A stretch of DNA of 64,000 nt. Source: Asticcacaulis sp. AC466. Its GTDB lineage: Bacteria; Pseudomonadota; Alphaproteobacteria; Caulobacterales; Caulobacteraceae. The DNA is taken from the NCBI RefSeq assembly GCF_000495815.1, contig NZ_AWGE01000007.1, positions 1 through 64,000 on the forward strand, in the 5' to 3' direction. The position numbers and the translations under genes were made by a program. The notes below the pieces were generated by a model. That model saw only the letters and a list, made by a program, of their open reading frames with translations. It was not told the origin of the DNA and made no database searches. This document shows, piece by piece, positions 7,428-17,038 of this stretch (its first letter is position 1; each line of letters starts with the position of its first letter).

Positions 7428-8807
7428 ATGTCATATGTTTCACGTCGCTACCTTATGGGCGCTGGCCTGGGCGCCTTAGGGCTCGCCCTCACCACCCCTG
7501 CCATGGCTGCCAAAAAGCGGGCAAAGGCCCCTGCGCCAAAGCCCCAGAAGGTGTCGGACTTTGTCACGGTTGATGGCATTCATTTCAAGCTCAGGGGCGA
7601 AACCTATCGGTATGTCGGGGCAAATATTTGGTACGGCGCCTATCTGGGCTCCGCCGCCAGTTTTGGCGATCGCACGCGCCTGGTGAAGGAACTGGACGAT
7701 CTGAAGGCGTTGGGAGTTTCCAACCTGCGGGTACTGGGGTCTTCTGAATTGTCGCCGTTGATCAATTCGCTGGATCCGGCTTTTTCCAATAAGCCGGGCG
7801 ATTACAATGCGGACCTTCTGACCGGCCTGGATTTCCTGCTGGCGGAAATGGCCAAGCGCGACATGAAGGCCGTGCTGTACCTGACCAATTTCTGGGAATG
7901 GTCGGGCGGTATGGTCACCTATCAATATTGGACCAATGGCGGCAACTACATCAATATGGGCGATCCCGCGCACCCGTGGCCGGAGTTCGCCGATTTTTCT
8001 TCCCAGTTCTACGCCAGCGGCGCGGCCAAGCAGGCCTATTACGACTATATCAGGATGCTTCTCGGGCGCACAAATTCGATCAGCGGCGTCGCTTACAAGG
8101 ATGAAACCTCCATCATGGCCTGGCAGTTGTCGAATGAGCCCCGCCCGGGCGGCAGCGAAGCAGTCATCAAGAAAAACGTCGACAACTACTATGGTTGGAT
8201 CAAGGACTCTGCCGCTCTGATCCGGTCCCTGGCGCCGAACCACCTGGTGTCGCTGGGCCACGAAGGTCTGATGGGCGCCAACGGACAGGAAGACATCGTC
8301 ATCCACGCGCACGAGCATATTGACTATCTAACGGCCCATATCTGGCCGCAGAACTGGAGTTGGGTTGACAAGGACGATCTGAGCGGCAGTTTCGATGCCG
8401 GTGCGAAGAAGGTACAGGCCTATATCGACGCCCACATCGCCATTGCCAAAAAGATCAACAAGCCGCTCGTCTTCGAAGAGTTCGGGTTTCCGCGCGATAA
8501 TATTGCCTACGAAGCCGGGACGCCGACCACCTACAAGGACAGGTTCTACGGTCTGATCTATAAGGCGGTCGAAGATGCCATTGAGCACAATACGCCGGTC
8601 GCCGGCTCAAACTTCTGGGCTTGGGGTGGCGCCGGACGCGCCTTGCACAAGGGCACCTATCACATGCTGCGCGGGGAAACCGCCTATGTCGGCGATCCGC
8701 CGCACGAACCGCAAGGCTGGTATAGTGTGTTCAACACCGACACATCGACTCAGGCCTTGATCAAGACTCATGCGAGTCATTTGAAGTCTCTCAAGACAAC
8801 GTCGTAA
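7428..8807 (+). CDS. GH5-family glycoside hydrolase, mannan endo-1,4-beta-mannosidase-like, Tat-exported
   Basis: A 459-residue secreted glycoside hydrolase. The N-terminus SRRYLMGAGLGALGL is a twin-arginine signal, cleaved probably after AMA near residue 27. The catalytic domain resembles GH5 subfamily 7 mannanases: KLRGETYRYVGANIWYG at the start of the barrel, WQLSNEPRPGG with the acid/base Glu, HIWPQNW, and FEEFGFPRD with the nucleophile Glu. The start at 7428 is chosen because AAGGA lies about 8 nt upstream and the Tat motif begins there; an in-frame extension to 7368 looks non-coding. It likely degrades plant mannans in the periplasm or outside. It is a single gene with its own promoter region. 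Confidence 0.88.
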   Translation: MSYVSRRYLMGAGLGALGLALTTPAMAAKKRAKAPAPKPQKVSDFVTVDGIHFKLRGETYRYVGANIWYGAYLGSAASFGDRTRLVKELDDLKALGVSNLRVLGSSELSPLINSLDPAFSNKPGDYNADLLTGLDFLLAEMAKRDMKAVLYLTNFWEWSGGMVTYQYWTNGGNYINMGDPAHPWPEFADFSSQFYASGAAKQAYYDYIRMLLGRTNSISGVAYKDETSIMAWQLSNEPRPGGSEAVIKKNVDNYYGWIKDSAALIRSLAPNHLVSLGHEGLMGANGQEDIVIHAHEHIDYLTAHIWPQNWSWVDKDDLSGSFDAGAKKVQAYIDAHIAIAKKINKPLVFEEFGFPRDNIAYEAGTPTTYKDRFYGLIYKAVEDAIEHNTPVAGSNFWAWGGAGRALHKGTYHMLRGETAYVGDPPHEPQGWYSVFNTDTSTQALIKTHASHLKSLKTTS

Positions 8808-8823
8808 CGCATTGTATAGAAAA

Positions 8824-8868
8824 TAAAAAAATGACCGCGTCGCATCAATAGAAATATGCGACGCGGCC
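8824..8868 (-). terminator. Terminator of the pirin gene
   Basis: Inverted repeat CCGCGTCGCAT / ATGCGACGCGG (8835-8845 and 8856-8866), followed on the minus strand by a run of T (8824-8830). It lies between two convergent genes and could also stop the GH5 transcript. Confidence 0.8.
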
Positions 8869-8876
8869 AAGGTTTA

Positions 8877-9731
8877 TCAGAAGAGGCCGTTCTGATAATC
8901 GGTAAATGCCTGTTTGATGTCCTGAGTGGAATTCATCACAAAGAGCCCGTGACGTACGACGGGCTCGTTTAGTGGCCGGCCACTCACGACCAGAACGCGG
9001 GCGTCGCCCTGCCCTGCCGCCAGCTTCAGCACATTGCCGGCATCTAGGATCGCTGCCTGGCCGCGGCTGACGAGGCTTTGGCCGATCGCTACTGTGCCGT
9101 CGACGACGTAGACAAAACTTTGATAACCGTCGGGCAAAGGTAAGGTTGCGTCCCCTTCCGGCTTGAGAAGGATATCGACGATGAAGGGATCGGTGACAGG
9201 CGACGTGATTGGCCCTATCAGGCCATGATAGCGGCCAGCCAGTACGCGAACCTCCGCGGTCTTGAAAATAACGGCAGGAACATCGTCAGCCGCGAACGAA
9301 CGGTAGACGGACGGTTGCATTTTTGCGGCGGCGGGCAGGTTCAAGGCGATCTGGAAGCCTTGGATTTCGCCATCGACCTGTTCCGGCATTTCCGAATTGA
9401 CCAAGCCTGACCCGCTGGTCAGCCACTGAAGTTCACCGGCATTTATAAGCGCCGTATTGCCCTTGTTATCGCTGTAATGCAGGCGGCCGCGAACCATATA
9501 GGTTATGGTTTCAAAACCGCGGTGCGCCTGATCCGGAAAGCCAGGCATAGCGGCGAGCGGATTTTCGGCGCGCAATTCATCGAATGTCAGAAATGGGTCG
9601 AGTACGGGCAACCCATCGCTGCCGATTACGCGATTCAGAGTCACCCCGGCGCCGGCATTGGCCGGAATGGCGCGGACGATCCGCACTACGCGTGCCGCGC
9701 GATATTGCTGAGGTTGAGATTGCATGAACAT
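8877..9731 (-). CDS. Pirin family protein with altered metal site
   Basis: A 284-residue bicupin of the pirin family. Family blocks are LDPFLTFDEL, HRGFETITYM, GELQWLTSGSG and a C-terminal cupin ending in RPLNEPVVRHG. In metal-binding pirins the ligands come from an HxH (DHPHRG) and an HxE (VHSEMP). Here these read DQAHRG and VNSEMP, so two of four ligands are changed (His to Gln, His to Asn). Start 9731 is chosen because GGAAGG lies 8 nt upstream; a longer frame to 9923 overlaps the divergent LysR gene. Pirins include quercetinases and redox sensors; with half the metal site changed the function is uncertain. Confidence 0.85.
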   Translation of the reverse strand: MFMQSQPQQYRAARVVRIVRAIPANAGAGVTLNRVIGSDGLPVLDPFLTFDELRAENPLAAMPGFPDQAHRGFETITYMVRGRLHYSDNKGNTALINAGELQWLTSGSGLVNSEMPEQVDGEIQGFQIALNLPAAAKMQPSVYRSFAADDVPAVIFKTAEVRVLAGRYHGLIGPITSPVTDPFIVDILLKPEGDATLPLPDGYQSFVYVVDGTVAIGQSLVSRGQAAILDAGNVLKLAAGQGDARVLVVSGRPLNEPVVRHGLFVMNSTQDIKQAFTDYQNGLF

Positions 9732-9839
9732 TTGGCTGCCCTTCCGGAACGCGCGCCGGATTAACCCTTGTAGGCCGCGATATAGTGGATTAGGCTCGTT
9801 TCCAGAAGACGCAGTTCTCGCATCACGGTGTTGCATAAT

Positions 9840-10745
9840 ATGGAACAGCACAGGCTGGACTTCGACGATTTGCAGGCATTCTTCCTGGTGGCCGAGACCG
9901 GTAGTTTTGCCCGAACGGCGCAACGGCTGGAATCATCCAAATCCATAATTTCGCGCCGGGTGGCGCGGTTGGAAGCCATGTTGTCTGCCAAGCTTTTGCA
10001 GCGAACCGCACGCGGCACACATTTAACCGAAGCCGGAACACTCTATTACGAGCAGGCGCGGCAGGCGATGACGCAATTGGAATGCGCGGCGGAAAGCCTG
10101 ATAGAGGCCACCACCGACCTGGCCGGGCCAATCCGTTTTACGGGGCCTGTGTCATTCGGTCGTGATTACCTGGCGCCCGTTCTGGCGGAATTCGTCACGC
10201 ACTACCCGCGCATCGAATTGGATGTCGATTTCAGTGACGAAAAGGTGGATCTGATCGGTGACGGCTTCGATCTGGCCGTTCGCGTCGGGTCCATGGACGA
10301 TTCCAGCCTGACCGCGCGACGTCTGTGTCAGTCGGGCCGTGTTGTTGTCGCCAGCCCGGAATATCTGGCATCGCACTCCCCCATTTCTTGCCCGCAAGAT
10401 TTGGATGACCACGTCATCCTGCATTACAATGGCGTCCACACGCAGGACCTCTGGCGTTATACCTATCAGGGAGAGACCCATTCGCTGAAGGTCCGCCCGC
10501 ATATGCGCTCGAACAGCCCCAACATGCTCATGGCGGCGGTAAAGGCCGGTGTCGGTGTCATGGTGATGCCGGTCTATATTGCGGGGGCAGCAATACAATC
10601 CGGTGAGGTTGACATCGTGCTCGGCGACTACGATTGGGGGCTTACCGATGTCAGTCTTATCCTGCCGCAAGGCCGGAATGCAACGCGGCGCGTCCGCAGC
10701 CTTGTGGACTTCCTGGTGCTCAAATTTCACAACAAATTCGGCTAA
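9840..10745 (+). CDS. LysR-family transcriptional regulator
   Basis: A 301-residue LysR regulator. The N-terminal winged helix-turn-helix is evident (FFLVAETGSFARTAQRL, then SSKSIISRRVARLE), followed by a periplasmic-binding-protein-like effector domain (GPVSFGRDYLAPVLAEF, YPRIELDVDFSD, GFDLAVRVG). It is divergent from the pirin gene across about 108 nt, the classic layout in which a LysR protein controls its divergent neighbour; control of the pirin gene is therefore inferred. A GTG at 9828 is an alternative start. Its 3' end overlaps the convergent gene by 4 nt. Confidence 0.9.
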   Translation: MEQHRLDFDDLQAFFLVAETGSFARTAQRLESSKSIISRRVARLEAMLSAKLLQRTARGTHLTEAGTLYYEQARQAMTQLECAAESLIEATTDLAGPIRFTGPVSFGRDYLAPVLAEFVTHYPRIELDVDFSDEKVDLIGDGFDLAVRVGSMDDSSLTARRLCQSGRVVVASPEYLASHSPISCPQDLDDHVILHYNGVHTQDLWRYTYQGETHSLKVRPHMRSNSPNMLMAAVKAGVGVMVMPVYIAGAAIQSGEVDIVLGDYDWGLTDVSLILPQGRNATRRVRSLVDFLVLKFHNKFG

Positions 10746-11416
10746 GGCTTGGTCGGAGTGGTCCTGGGTTTTGGCGCGACGGGCGGTGCCGTTGGCGTGG
10801 TATATGTCGGCCCGTCGTTTGACGCCGATGCCCCGCCTATGGCCGGAACCGCTGTCACCGTATAGCCGGCGGGCGGACGAAACCATGACGCATCCTGCGC
10901 GCCAATTGTCAGGTCCATAACCTGAAACAAAGGGTCTTTGCGACCCTGCTTTGTCATCTGCAAGATAATGTTGTCGCCCGTGGCGCACAGTAGGCCCGAT
11001 TGGTTGAGATAGCCGGAAAATTCCATCAATCGGCACGGTTTACCGTTCACCAGAGAGGCGCCAACGATCTTGACCGCAGCCTGCCGTGTAACCACAGGTA
11101 ATTCAAGCGGCAGTGGAATAATGCCATCGGCGCGATCGAGAGGAAAAACCAGGGCCGTACGTGTCTGTCCCGCCGTCAGGAGACTAATCAAGACACCCTT
11201 TTCGCGATCCGCAATATAGGTTTGAACGATACCGCCGGTATTGACGTCAACGCGCGTGCGTGCGCCGGATTGCCGGATATCCACCGGCAAGGCAAAGCCG
11301 GCCACACGCACGCGGGCGTACAGATCGACGTGGCCAGAAATGTCGTTTTGCGCCTGCGCCGGACAGGCAGCTAAGATCGCTATGGCGGCCAGACAGGCTT
11401 TCCAGGCGGTTGTCAT
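10742..11416 (-). CDS. Exported hypothetical protein, DUF4412-like
   Basis: A 224-residue protein with a Sec signal peptide (residues 1-22, ending CPAQA), so periplasmic. The middle is beta-rich and recalls DUF4412/LolA-like folds (HVDLYARVRVAGF, then TYIADREKGVLISL), and the last 30 residues are rich in Pro, Thr and Lys (disordered). The two Cys residues in the middle (KPCRLM, LLCATG) may form a disulfide. The gene is divergent from the TusA-like gene, 42 nt apart, and overlaps the LysR gene end by 4 nt. Confidence 0.65.
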   Translation of the reverse strand: MTTAWKACLAAIAILAACPAQAQNDISGHVDLYARVRVAGFALPVDIRQSGARTRVDVNTGGIVQTYIADREKGVLISLLTAGQTRTALVFPLDRADGIIPLPLELPVVTRQAAVKIVGASLVNGKPCRLMEFSGYLNQSGLLCATGDNIILQMTKQGRKDPLFQVMDLTIGAQDASWFRPPAGYTVTAVPAIGGASASNDGPTYTTPTAPPVAPKPRTTPTKP

Positions 11417-11458
11417 TTCCGACTCCCAAGTTCGACTTGCTTATGGCAAGATTCGCGT

Positions 11459-11728
11459 ATGAAACCTATCCTAAGCACCACCGATCTGACGCCTCCCGGC
11501 GAATTCACCGTGGTCGATGCGCGCGGCCATCGTTGCCCGGTGCCGACCTTGATACTGCGCCGACACATGGAAGCGGCGCAGGCCGGCCAAGGTGTCATAT
11601 TGTACGCCAATGATCCGATGGCGCAGATTGATGTGCCGCACTTTTGCAATCAAAACAATTTCGTCTTGGTGTCGTCTGAGGCGAAGGATGAAATGTGGAT
11701 ATTTACCGTCGCCCGCGCGATGGGGTGA
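11459..11728 (+). CDS. TusA-family sulfurtransferase-like protein
   Basis: An 89-residue TusA/SirA-fold protein. It has the family motif CPxP within RGHRCPVPTL at about residues 22-31, where the Cys carries the persulfide. The family hands sulfur to tRNA 2-thiouridine or molybdenum cofactor pathways, but alphaproteobacterial members vary in role. It is a single gene between a divergent exported protein and popA. Confidence 0.85.
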   Translation: MKPILSTTDLTPPGEFTVVDARGHRCPVPTLILRRHMEAAQAGQGVILYANDPMAQIDVPHFCNQNNFVLVSSEAKDEMWIFTVARAMG

Positions 11729-11852
11729 TGGCGTGGTGGCCTGATATGTTACAACAATCTTTACTGTTGCTCTTTATGAATCGCCTGCCCACAAAGTACA
11801 TGCTTATGACGACTGTTGCCTACCCCGTATCCGCCCAAGAGGAGCTGACATC

Positions 11853-13181
11853 TTGACCCTTCAGGCGCGTTTACTGTTGCTGAGTCGTGATGAAAGCTGG
11901 CTGCATACCATGGGGGATGAGCTGGATCGTCTTGGGATGCGTACGTTGATCGCGCGCGAACCTGATGCAGCCTATGCCGCCCTGGCCGACCTGCCGATAG
12001 AGGCTGTTCTGGTCGATGAGACCGGACAGGGGGATTGGAAGGATATCGAACCTCAGTTGCGGGCCGCGTGTTCGCCGCGTCGTATTCCCGTTATATTGAT
12101 GCGTCACGATGATGATTACCGGGTGCCCGACGGTTGGGACATGGTGTTTACGCGCCAGGCCCATCCACAACAGATCGTGGTCAGCATCGAGCACCTGGTG
12201 CGCGCCTGCATTGCCGAAGAAGAGTACGACACACGCCGCGAAACCTTCAATGCAGACCTGCAAGATCTGGAAATCGTTCTGGAAAATCAGGACCCTCTGG
12301 CTATTCTGTCGATCGGTCAGCCCGATCCGGAATATCTGGCCATCACCCATTCTCTGCGAGAAAAAGGCGTAGATGTTACGGCCGCTCTGTCTTCTTACAG
12401 TGCTTTCGACTATCTGCATGACAAGACATTTGATGCCGTATTGTTGTGGGGCGGTGACCAACCGTCTGAATCCCTGTCGATTGCCGCAGGTATGCGCCGC
12501 AACACACGGCTCTATCATACGCCCGTCCTGCTGCGCCTCAACAAACTGGTAGAGGTCGATTTGGGCAATGCCTTCATGCGGGGCGTCAACGATATAGCCA
12601 ATCCGAATGCCAAGGTGGGCGAAATTGCTGACCGACTGGTGCGGCTGGCCCGGACGCATCGCCGTCAGTTAACCATTCGCAAGACGCTCGAAAACATGCG
12701 GCATCATGCCGAAATGGATAAGGGCACCGGCCTGTTCGGCCGTGATCTGTTCGCTGCGCACCTGGCAAGATTGTCGAAGGCGGCGACCGAGCGTCATCGT
12801 ACCCTGAGCATCTGCGTCTTGAAAATCGCCGAAACGCCGGATGTGGCTCGCGCCCGTTCGCGAAAGATGCTGGACAAGGCTGTGCCTCAGATCGGTTCCA
12901 TGGTTGCCCGTCTCGTCCGTGCCGAAGATTCCGGCGGGCGTCTGTCCAATGACGTATTTGCGCTGGCCCTCCCCGCCACCTCGTTGGATGCCGCCCGCAG
13001 TGTCGGCGAACGCATATCAGCCGTGGTCAGCTGCACGGCTTTCGATTCCGGGCAGGGAAAACCGCCCTATGTCGTCGAATTTATCGTCGGCGCCGCTCAA
13101 ATTCAGGATGGCGAACCCGCCGCCGCCGCGTTGACGCGGGCGGCGGCTGCGGTCGGCAATCCGGATCGTGAAGCGGTCTAA
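11853..13181 (+). CDS. popA: PopA-like c-di-GMP effector (REC-REC-degenerate GGDEF)
   Basis: A 442-residue protein with two receiver domains and a degenerate GGDEF domain, the architecture and length of Caulobacter PopA. The first receiver has a candidate phospho-acceptor Asp at residue 55 (VLVDETG); the second lacks a clear one. The catalytic motif is SNDVF (365-369) instead of GGDEF, so cyclase activity is not expected. The inhibitory-site motif RAED (356-359) lies exactly 5 residues before it and is intact, so c-di-GMP binding is expected. In Caulobacter PopA brings CtrA to the pole for ClpXP degradation at S-phase entry. The start codon is TTG, supported by GAGGAG 8 nt upstream. Confidence 0.87.
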   Translation: MTLQARLLLLSRDESWLHTMGDELDRLGMRTLIAREPDAAYAALADLPIEAVLVDETGQGDWKDIEPQLRAACSPRRIPVILMRHDDDYRVPDGWDMVFTRQAHPQQIVVSIEHLVRACIAEEEYDTRRETFNADLQDLEIVLENQDPLAILSIGQPDPEYLAITHSLREKGVDVTAALSSYSAFDYLHDKTFDAVLLWGGDQPSESLSIAAGMRRNTRLYHTPVLLRLNKLVEVDLGNAFMRGVNDIANPNAKVGEIADRLVRLARTHRRQLTIRKTLENMRHHAEMDKGTGLFGRDLFAAHLARLSKAATERHRTLSICVLKIAETPDVARARSRKMLDKAVPQIGSMVARLVRAEDSGGRLSNDVFALALPATSLDAARSVGERISAVVSCTAFDSGQGKPPYVVEFIVGAAQIQDGEPAAAALTRAAAAVGNPDREAV

Positions 13182-13189
13182 GCGCTCCC

Positions 13190-16100
13190 TTAGGCGTTTT
13201 CCACGGCCAGACGCGCCAGTTCCTTGACGATCTTTTCAGCCGCCGCCAGACGCTGCGAGGCTTCCGACCATTCACCGGTCACAACCAGCTTCTGATCGGG
13301 GCGCAGGCGCCAGTCAGGCCGTGACTGGGTGAACCTGACCAGGCCCAACGGATTGGCGAAGCTGTCGTTGCGGAAGGTTACAACGGCACCCTTGGGGCCG
13401 ACGTCCAGCTTGGACACGTTGGCTTCGCGGCACAATCCCTTGATACCAACGACCTTGAGCAGTTGTTCCGCTTCTTCGGGAATTGGGCCGAACCGATCGA
13501 TCAGTTCAGACGCCAACGCCTCGCGATCGGCCAGTTTTTCGGCTTCCGATACACGGCGGTAAAGCGACAGACGGATGTTCAGGTCCGGAATATAGCTTTC
13601 CGGTATCATGACGGCGGCCCCGGCATTGATCTGCGGCGACCAACTGCGCTGATCAGACATATTCTGAGCATTCTTCTGCTGAAGCTCAGCGACAGCGTCT
13701 TCCAGCATCTGCTGATAGAGTTCGACACCTATTTCGCGAATATGGCCTGACTGTTCGTGGCCGAGCAGATTGCCGCCGCCGCGAATATCCAGGTCGTGGC
13801 TGGCCAACTGGAAGCCTGCCCCCAAATTGTCCAGGGATTGTAGAACCTTAAGTCGCTTTTCTGATGCGACGCTTAAGGTTTTGTGCTGGGGTGTCGTCAG
13901 GTATGCGTAGGCGCGCGTCTTGGAGCGGCCCACACGCCCGCGTATCTGATAGAGTTGTGCCAAGCCGAACATATCGGCGCGATGAACGATCAGGGTGTTG
14001 GCGGTCGGCACGTCCAGACCGGATTCGACGATGGTTGTCGACAGCAGGACATCATACTGCCCCTCGTAGAACGCATTCATGACGTCTTCCAACGCCGTCG
14101 GCGACAACTGGCCGTGACCGGTGACAAATTTAACCTCCGGCACCTGGGTGCGCAGGAAATCCGCCACATCGGGTAGATCACTCAGACGTGGTACAACGTA
14201 GTAGACTTGGCCACCACGATATTTTTCGCGCAGCAAGGCTTCGCGCAAGGCCACAGGGTCATAGGGCAATACATAGGTCCGGACCGCGATGCGGTCGACC
14301 GGCGGGGTGGCGATGATCGACATGTCGCGAATGCCGGACAGCGCCATCTGGAGCGTACGCGGAATCGGTGTGGCCGAAAGAGCCAGCATGTGGACGTCGG
14401 CACGGAAGGTCTTCAGCTTTTCCTTATGCTTGACGCCGAAATGCTGCTCTTCGTCGACGATGACGAGCCCCAGGTCCTTGAAACCGACCTGTTCCGACAG
14501 AAGGGCGTGCGTGCCGATGACCACTTCGATTTCGCCGTTTTTCAAGCCCGCGCGGGTGTCGTCGGCGTCCTTCTTGGTGACAAGGCGCGACAATTGCCGG
14601 ACCCGAATCGGCCAACCCTGGAAGCGCTGGCTGAACGTCTTGAAATGCTGACGGGCAAGCAGCGTCGTCGGACAGATAATGGCAACCTGCTGACCGGACA
14701 TCGCCACGACAAAGGCGGCGCGCAAGGCCACTTCTGTCTTACCAAAGCCGACATCGCCGCAGATCAGGCGATCCATCGGTTGGCCCTTGCCCAGGTCTTC
14801 CAGAACGTCGGCGATGGCGTTGAGTTGGTCGTCGGTTTCTTCGTAGGGGAACTGAGCGCAGAATTCGTCATACAGGCCGGCCGGCGGATCGATGGTCTGG
14901 CCCTGTTTCAGGGCACGGGCGGCAGCCAATTGAATTAGCCCGTCGGCCATTTCGCGCAGCTTTTCCTTGGCGCGCGCCTTGCGGCTCTGCCAGGCGGCGG
15001 AGCCCAGACGGTCCAGTTGCGCACTGTCACTATCGGCCCCGTAGCGTGTTAACAGATCGATGTTTTCGACCGGCAGGTACAGCTTGGCGTCATTTGCATA
15101 TTGCAGATCGAGGCAGTCATGCGGTGCGCCATTGACGTCCAGCGTCTTAAGGCCGTCGTAACGGCCAATGCCGTGTTCGATATGCACGACGAGATCGCCC
15201 GGCGACAAGGCGGAGGCTTCCGCCAAAAAGTTCTGTGCGCGCCGACGTTTACGTGGACGGGCTAACCTATCGCCTAAGATATCCGTTTCGGAAATCACCG
15301 CCAGGCTTTCGGTTTCAAAGCCGTGGTCGAGCGGCAATACCACGCGCTGGATCGGCTTGACCTTGGTGCCGGCTATGCCGAAGCTTTGTGCGTCGGCCCA
15401 GTTTGCGGCCAGCCGCATACCGGTCAGACCATGATCGGCCAGCATGACCCCAAGACGGTCGGATGAACCGTCTGTCCAGGATGCGAACAACACCCGCTTG
15501 CCTTGTTTGGACAGCGCCTTGGCGTGATCGGTAACCGCGGTGAATAGGTTCGTCGAATCAAGCAGACGCGCTTCGGAGAAATTTCGCCCCAGTCGTCCGC
15601 CGAGATCGATCACATCAGCGCCTTCGCGCTGGAACGGCTCAAAGCGGCGCACACGCTGGCCGGAGAGTGCGGCCTTCCAGTGCCGGTCATCAAGATAAAG
15701 CTTTTCGGGCGGCAGGGCCTTGTAGGCAGAACCGCCCTTCTCTTTCGCGGCGTCGGCCCGCAGGCTGTAGGCATCGCGAACAGTCTCGGCGCGCTCGGCA
15801 AAGGCATTATCGGCCAGCGCATCCAGCATGACCAGAGACTGCGGCGCCAGATAGTCAAACACGGTGTCCAGACCATCGTAGAATAGCGGCAGAAGGTGTT
15901 CGACGCCTTGACGGCGGATACCTGAGGACAGGGCGGCATATATCGGATCTTCACCCGCGGCGCCGAAGGTTTCCAGGTAATGCTGGCGAAAGCGTTTGAT
16001 GCTCGTCTCATCCATGCGGATTTCCGACACGGCGGTAAAATCGAGACTGCTGATCTGCTTCAGCGAGCGTTGCGTTTCCGTATCGAAACTGCGGATCGAT

Positions 16101-16678
16101 TCCAGGCTGTCACCGAAGAAATCGAGACGAACCGGTTCTTCATGGCTGGGAGAGAAAACGTCCAGCAATCCGCCGCGAACGGCGAATTCGCCCTTTTCTG
16201 ATACAGTCGAGACGCGGGTATAGCCGTGGTTGAGGAAATAGGCCTCCAGGTCGGCGATATCCATGGTCTGGCCGGGCTTCAGAGTCAGGCGGCCTTCGGC
16301 GATGACGTTGAGCGGCGGGACCTTCTGCATCATTGCCGCAGCCGTTGTCAGCAGCAGGACCGGCGCCGGCGGACGCCGAGATTTGAGGCCAGCCAGACGC
16401 GACAGGGCGTACATGCGTTGCGCCACTATACCAGGCGTCGGGCTCATGCGGTCGTAAGGCAGGCAATCCCACGCCGGGAAATGCAGGATATCCAGACCGG
16501 GGGCGAAGAATTTCAGGGCTTCAGCAACCGCATTCATCCGTGCGAAATCGCGCGCCACGAATACACTGACGCCTTCGCTTTTCGCCAGATCGGCCGCTAT
16601 CAGACTTTCATAGCCTTCCGGCGCGCCGCTCAGCGTCAGGGCATGGTCGGGACGCGTAATATCGTTCAGGTCGAACAT
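13190..16678 (-). CDS. mfd: Transcription-repair coupling factor
   Basis: A full-length Mfd of 1162 residues, which removes RNA polymerase stalled at lesions and recruits UvrA. In order: a UvrB-like N-terminal part, the RNA polymerase interaction domain (LSPGDLVVHIEHGIGRYDGL), RecG-like helicase motifs (GDVGFGKTEVALR Walker A, DEEQHFG Walker B, SATPIPRTL, QIRGRVGRS) and the C-terminal TRCF domain. It is the last gene after sdhE with no spacing (16678/16679) and ends 8 nt from the convergent popA end. Confidence 0.97.
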   Translation of the reverse strand: MFDLNDITRPDHALTLSGAPEGYESLIAADLAKSEGVSVFVARDFARMNAVAEALKFFAPGLDILHFPAWDCLPYDRMSPTPGIVAQRMYALSRLAGLKSRRPPAPVLLLTTAAAMMQKVPPLNVIAEGRLTLKPGQTMDIADLEAYFLNHGYTRVSTVSEKGEFAVRGGLLDVFSPSHEEPVRLDFFGDSLESIRSFDTETQRSLKQISSLDFTAVSEIRMDETSIKRFRQHYLETFGAAGEDPIYAALSSGIRRQGVEHLLPLFYDGLDTVFDYLAPQSLVMLDALADNAFAERAETVRDAYSLRADAAKEKGGSAYKALPPEKLYLDDRHWKAALSGQRVRRFEPFQREGADVIDLGGRLGRNFSEARLLDSTNLFTAVTDHAKALSKQGKRVLFASWTDGSSDRLGVMLADHGLTGMRLAANWADAQSFGIAGTKVKPIQRVVLPLDHGFETESLAVISETDILGDRLARPRKRRRAQNFLAEASALSPGDLVVHIEHGIGRYDGLKTLDVNGAPHDCLDLQYANDAKLYLPVENIDLLTRYGADSDSAQLDRLGSAAWQSRKARAKEKLREMADGLIQLAAARALKQGQTIDPPAGLYDEFCAQFPYEETDDQLNAIADVLEDLGKGQPMDRLICGDVGFGKTEVALRAAFVVAMSGQQVAIICPTTLLARQHFKTFSQRFQGWPIRVRQLSRLVTKKDADDTRAGLKNGEIEVVIGTHALLSEQVGFKDLGLVIVDEEQHFGVKHKEKLKTFRADVHMLALSATPIPRTLQMALSGIRDMSIIATPPVDRIAVRTYVLPYDPVALREALLREKYRGGQVYYVVPRLSDLPDVADFLRTQVPEVKFVTGHGQLSPTALEDVMNAFYEGQYDVLLSTTIVESGLDVPTANTLIVHRADMFGLAQLYQIRGRVGRSKTRAYAYLTTPQHKTLSVASEKRLKVLQSLDNLGAGFQLASHDLDIRGGGNLLGHEQSGHIREIGVELYQQMLEDAVAELQQKNAQNMSDQRSWSPQINAGAAVMIPESYIPDLNIRLSLYRRVSEAEKLADREALASELIDRFGPIPEEAEQLLKVVGIKGLCREANVSKLDVGPKGAVVTFRNDSFANPLGLVRFTQSRPDWRLRPDQKLVVTGEWSEASQRLAAAEKIVKELARLAVENA

Positions 16679-16987
16679 TTATATCTTCGTGTAAGCTATC
16701 TTATAGTATTGATTGAGTTTATTCATTATTTCGGACTGCCACTCGACCGGAGTCGGTTCGCGTTGGATGATCCAGCCGTACAGGTCCTGGTCAGGGACTT
16801 CCAGCAGCGCTTCGAAGATATCCAACTCTTCGGCGCTCATTTGTGTCATCATATCGTCGGCAAAATTGCCCAGGATGATATCTGCTTCCTTGAAGCCACG
16901 ACGCCACGCCCGAAAGGACAGCTTTCTCAGGCGCGCCTCATGCCGCTCTTGATCGGTTTCGATATTGGGCACAGGTTTAGTCTCCAA
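16679..16987 (-). CDS. sdhE: FAD assembly factor SdhE
   Basis: A 102-residue protein of the SdhE/SDHAF2 family, which promotes covalent FAD attachment to the succinate dehydrogenase flavoprotein. The RGxxE motif is present as RRGFKEAD near residue 30, followed by the helical core (MSAEELDIFEALLEVPDQDLYGW). It is immediately upstream of mfd with no spacing, and divergent from recG across 51 nt; sdhE next to recG and mfd is a familiar alphaproteobacterial order. Confidence 0.92.
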   Translation of the reverse strand: METKPVPNIETDQERHEARLRKLSFRAWRRGFKEADIILGNFADDMMTQMSAEELDIFEALLEVPDQDLYGWIIQREPTPVEWQSEIMNKLNQYYKIAYTKI

Positions 16988-17038
16988 AGCGTATTCAGGG
17001 CCTTCTCATAAAGCATTTTTGGTGCTTGATAAGCCCCC

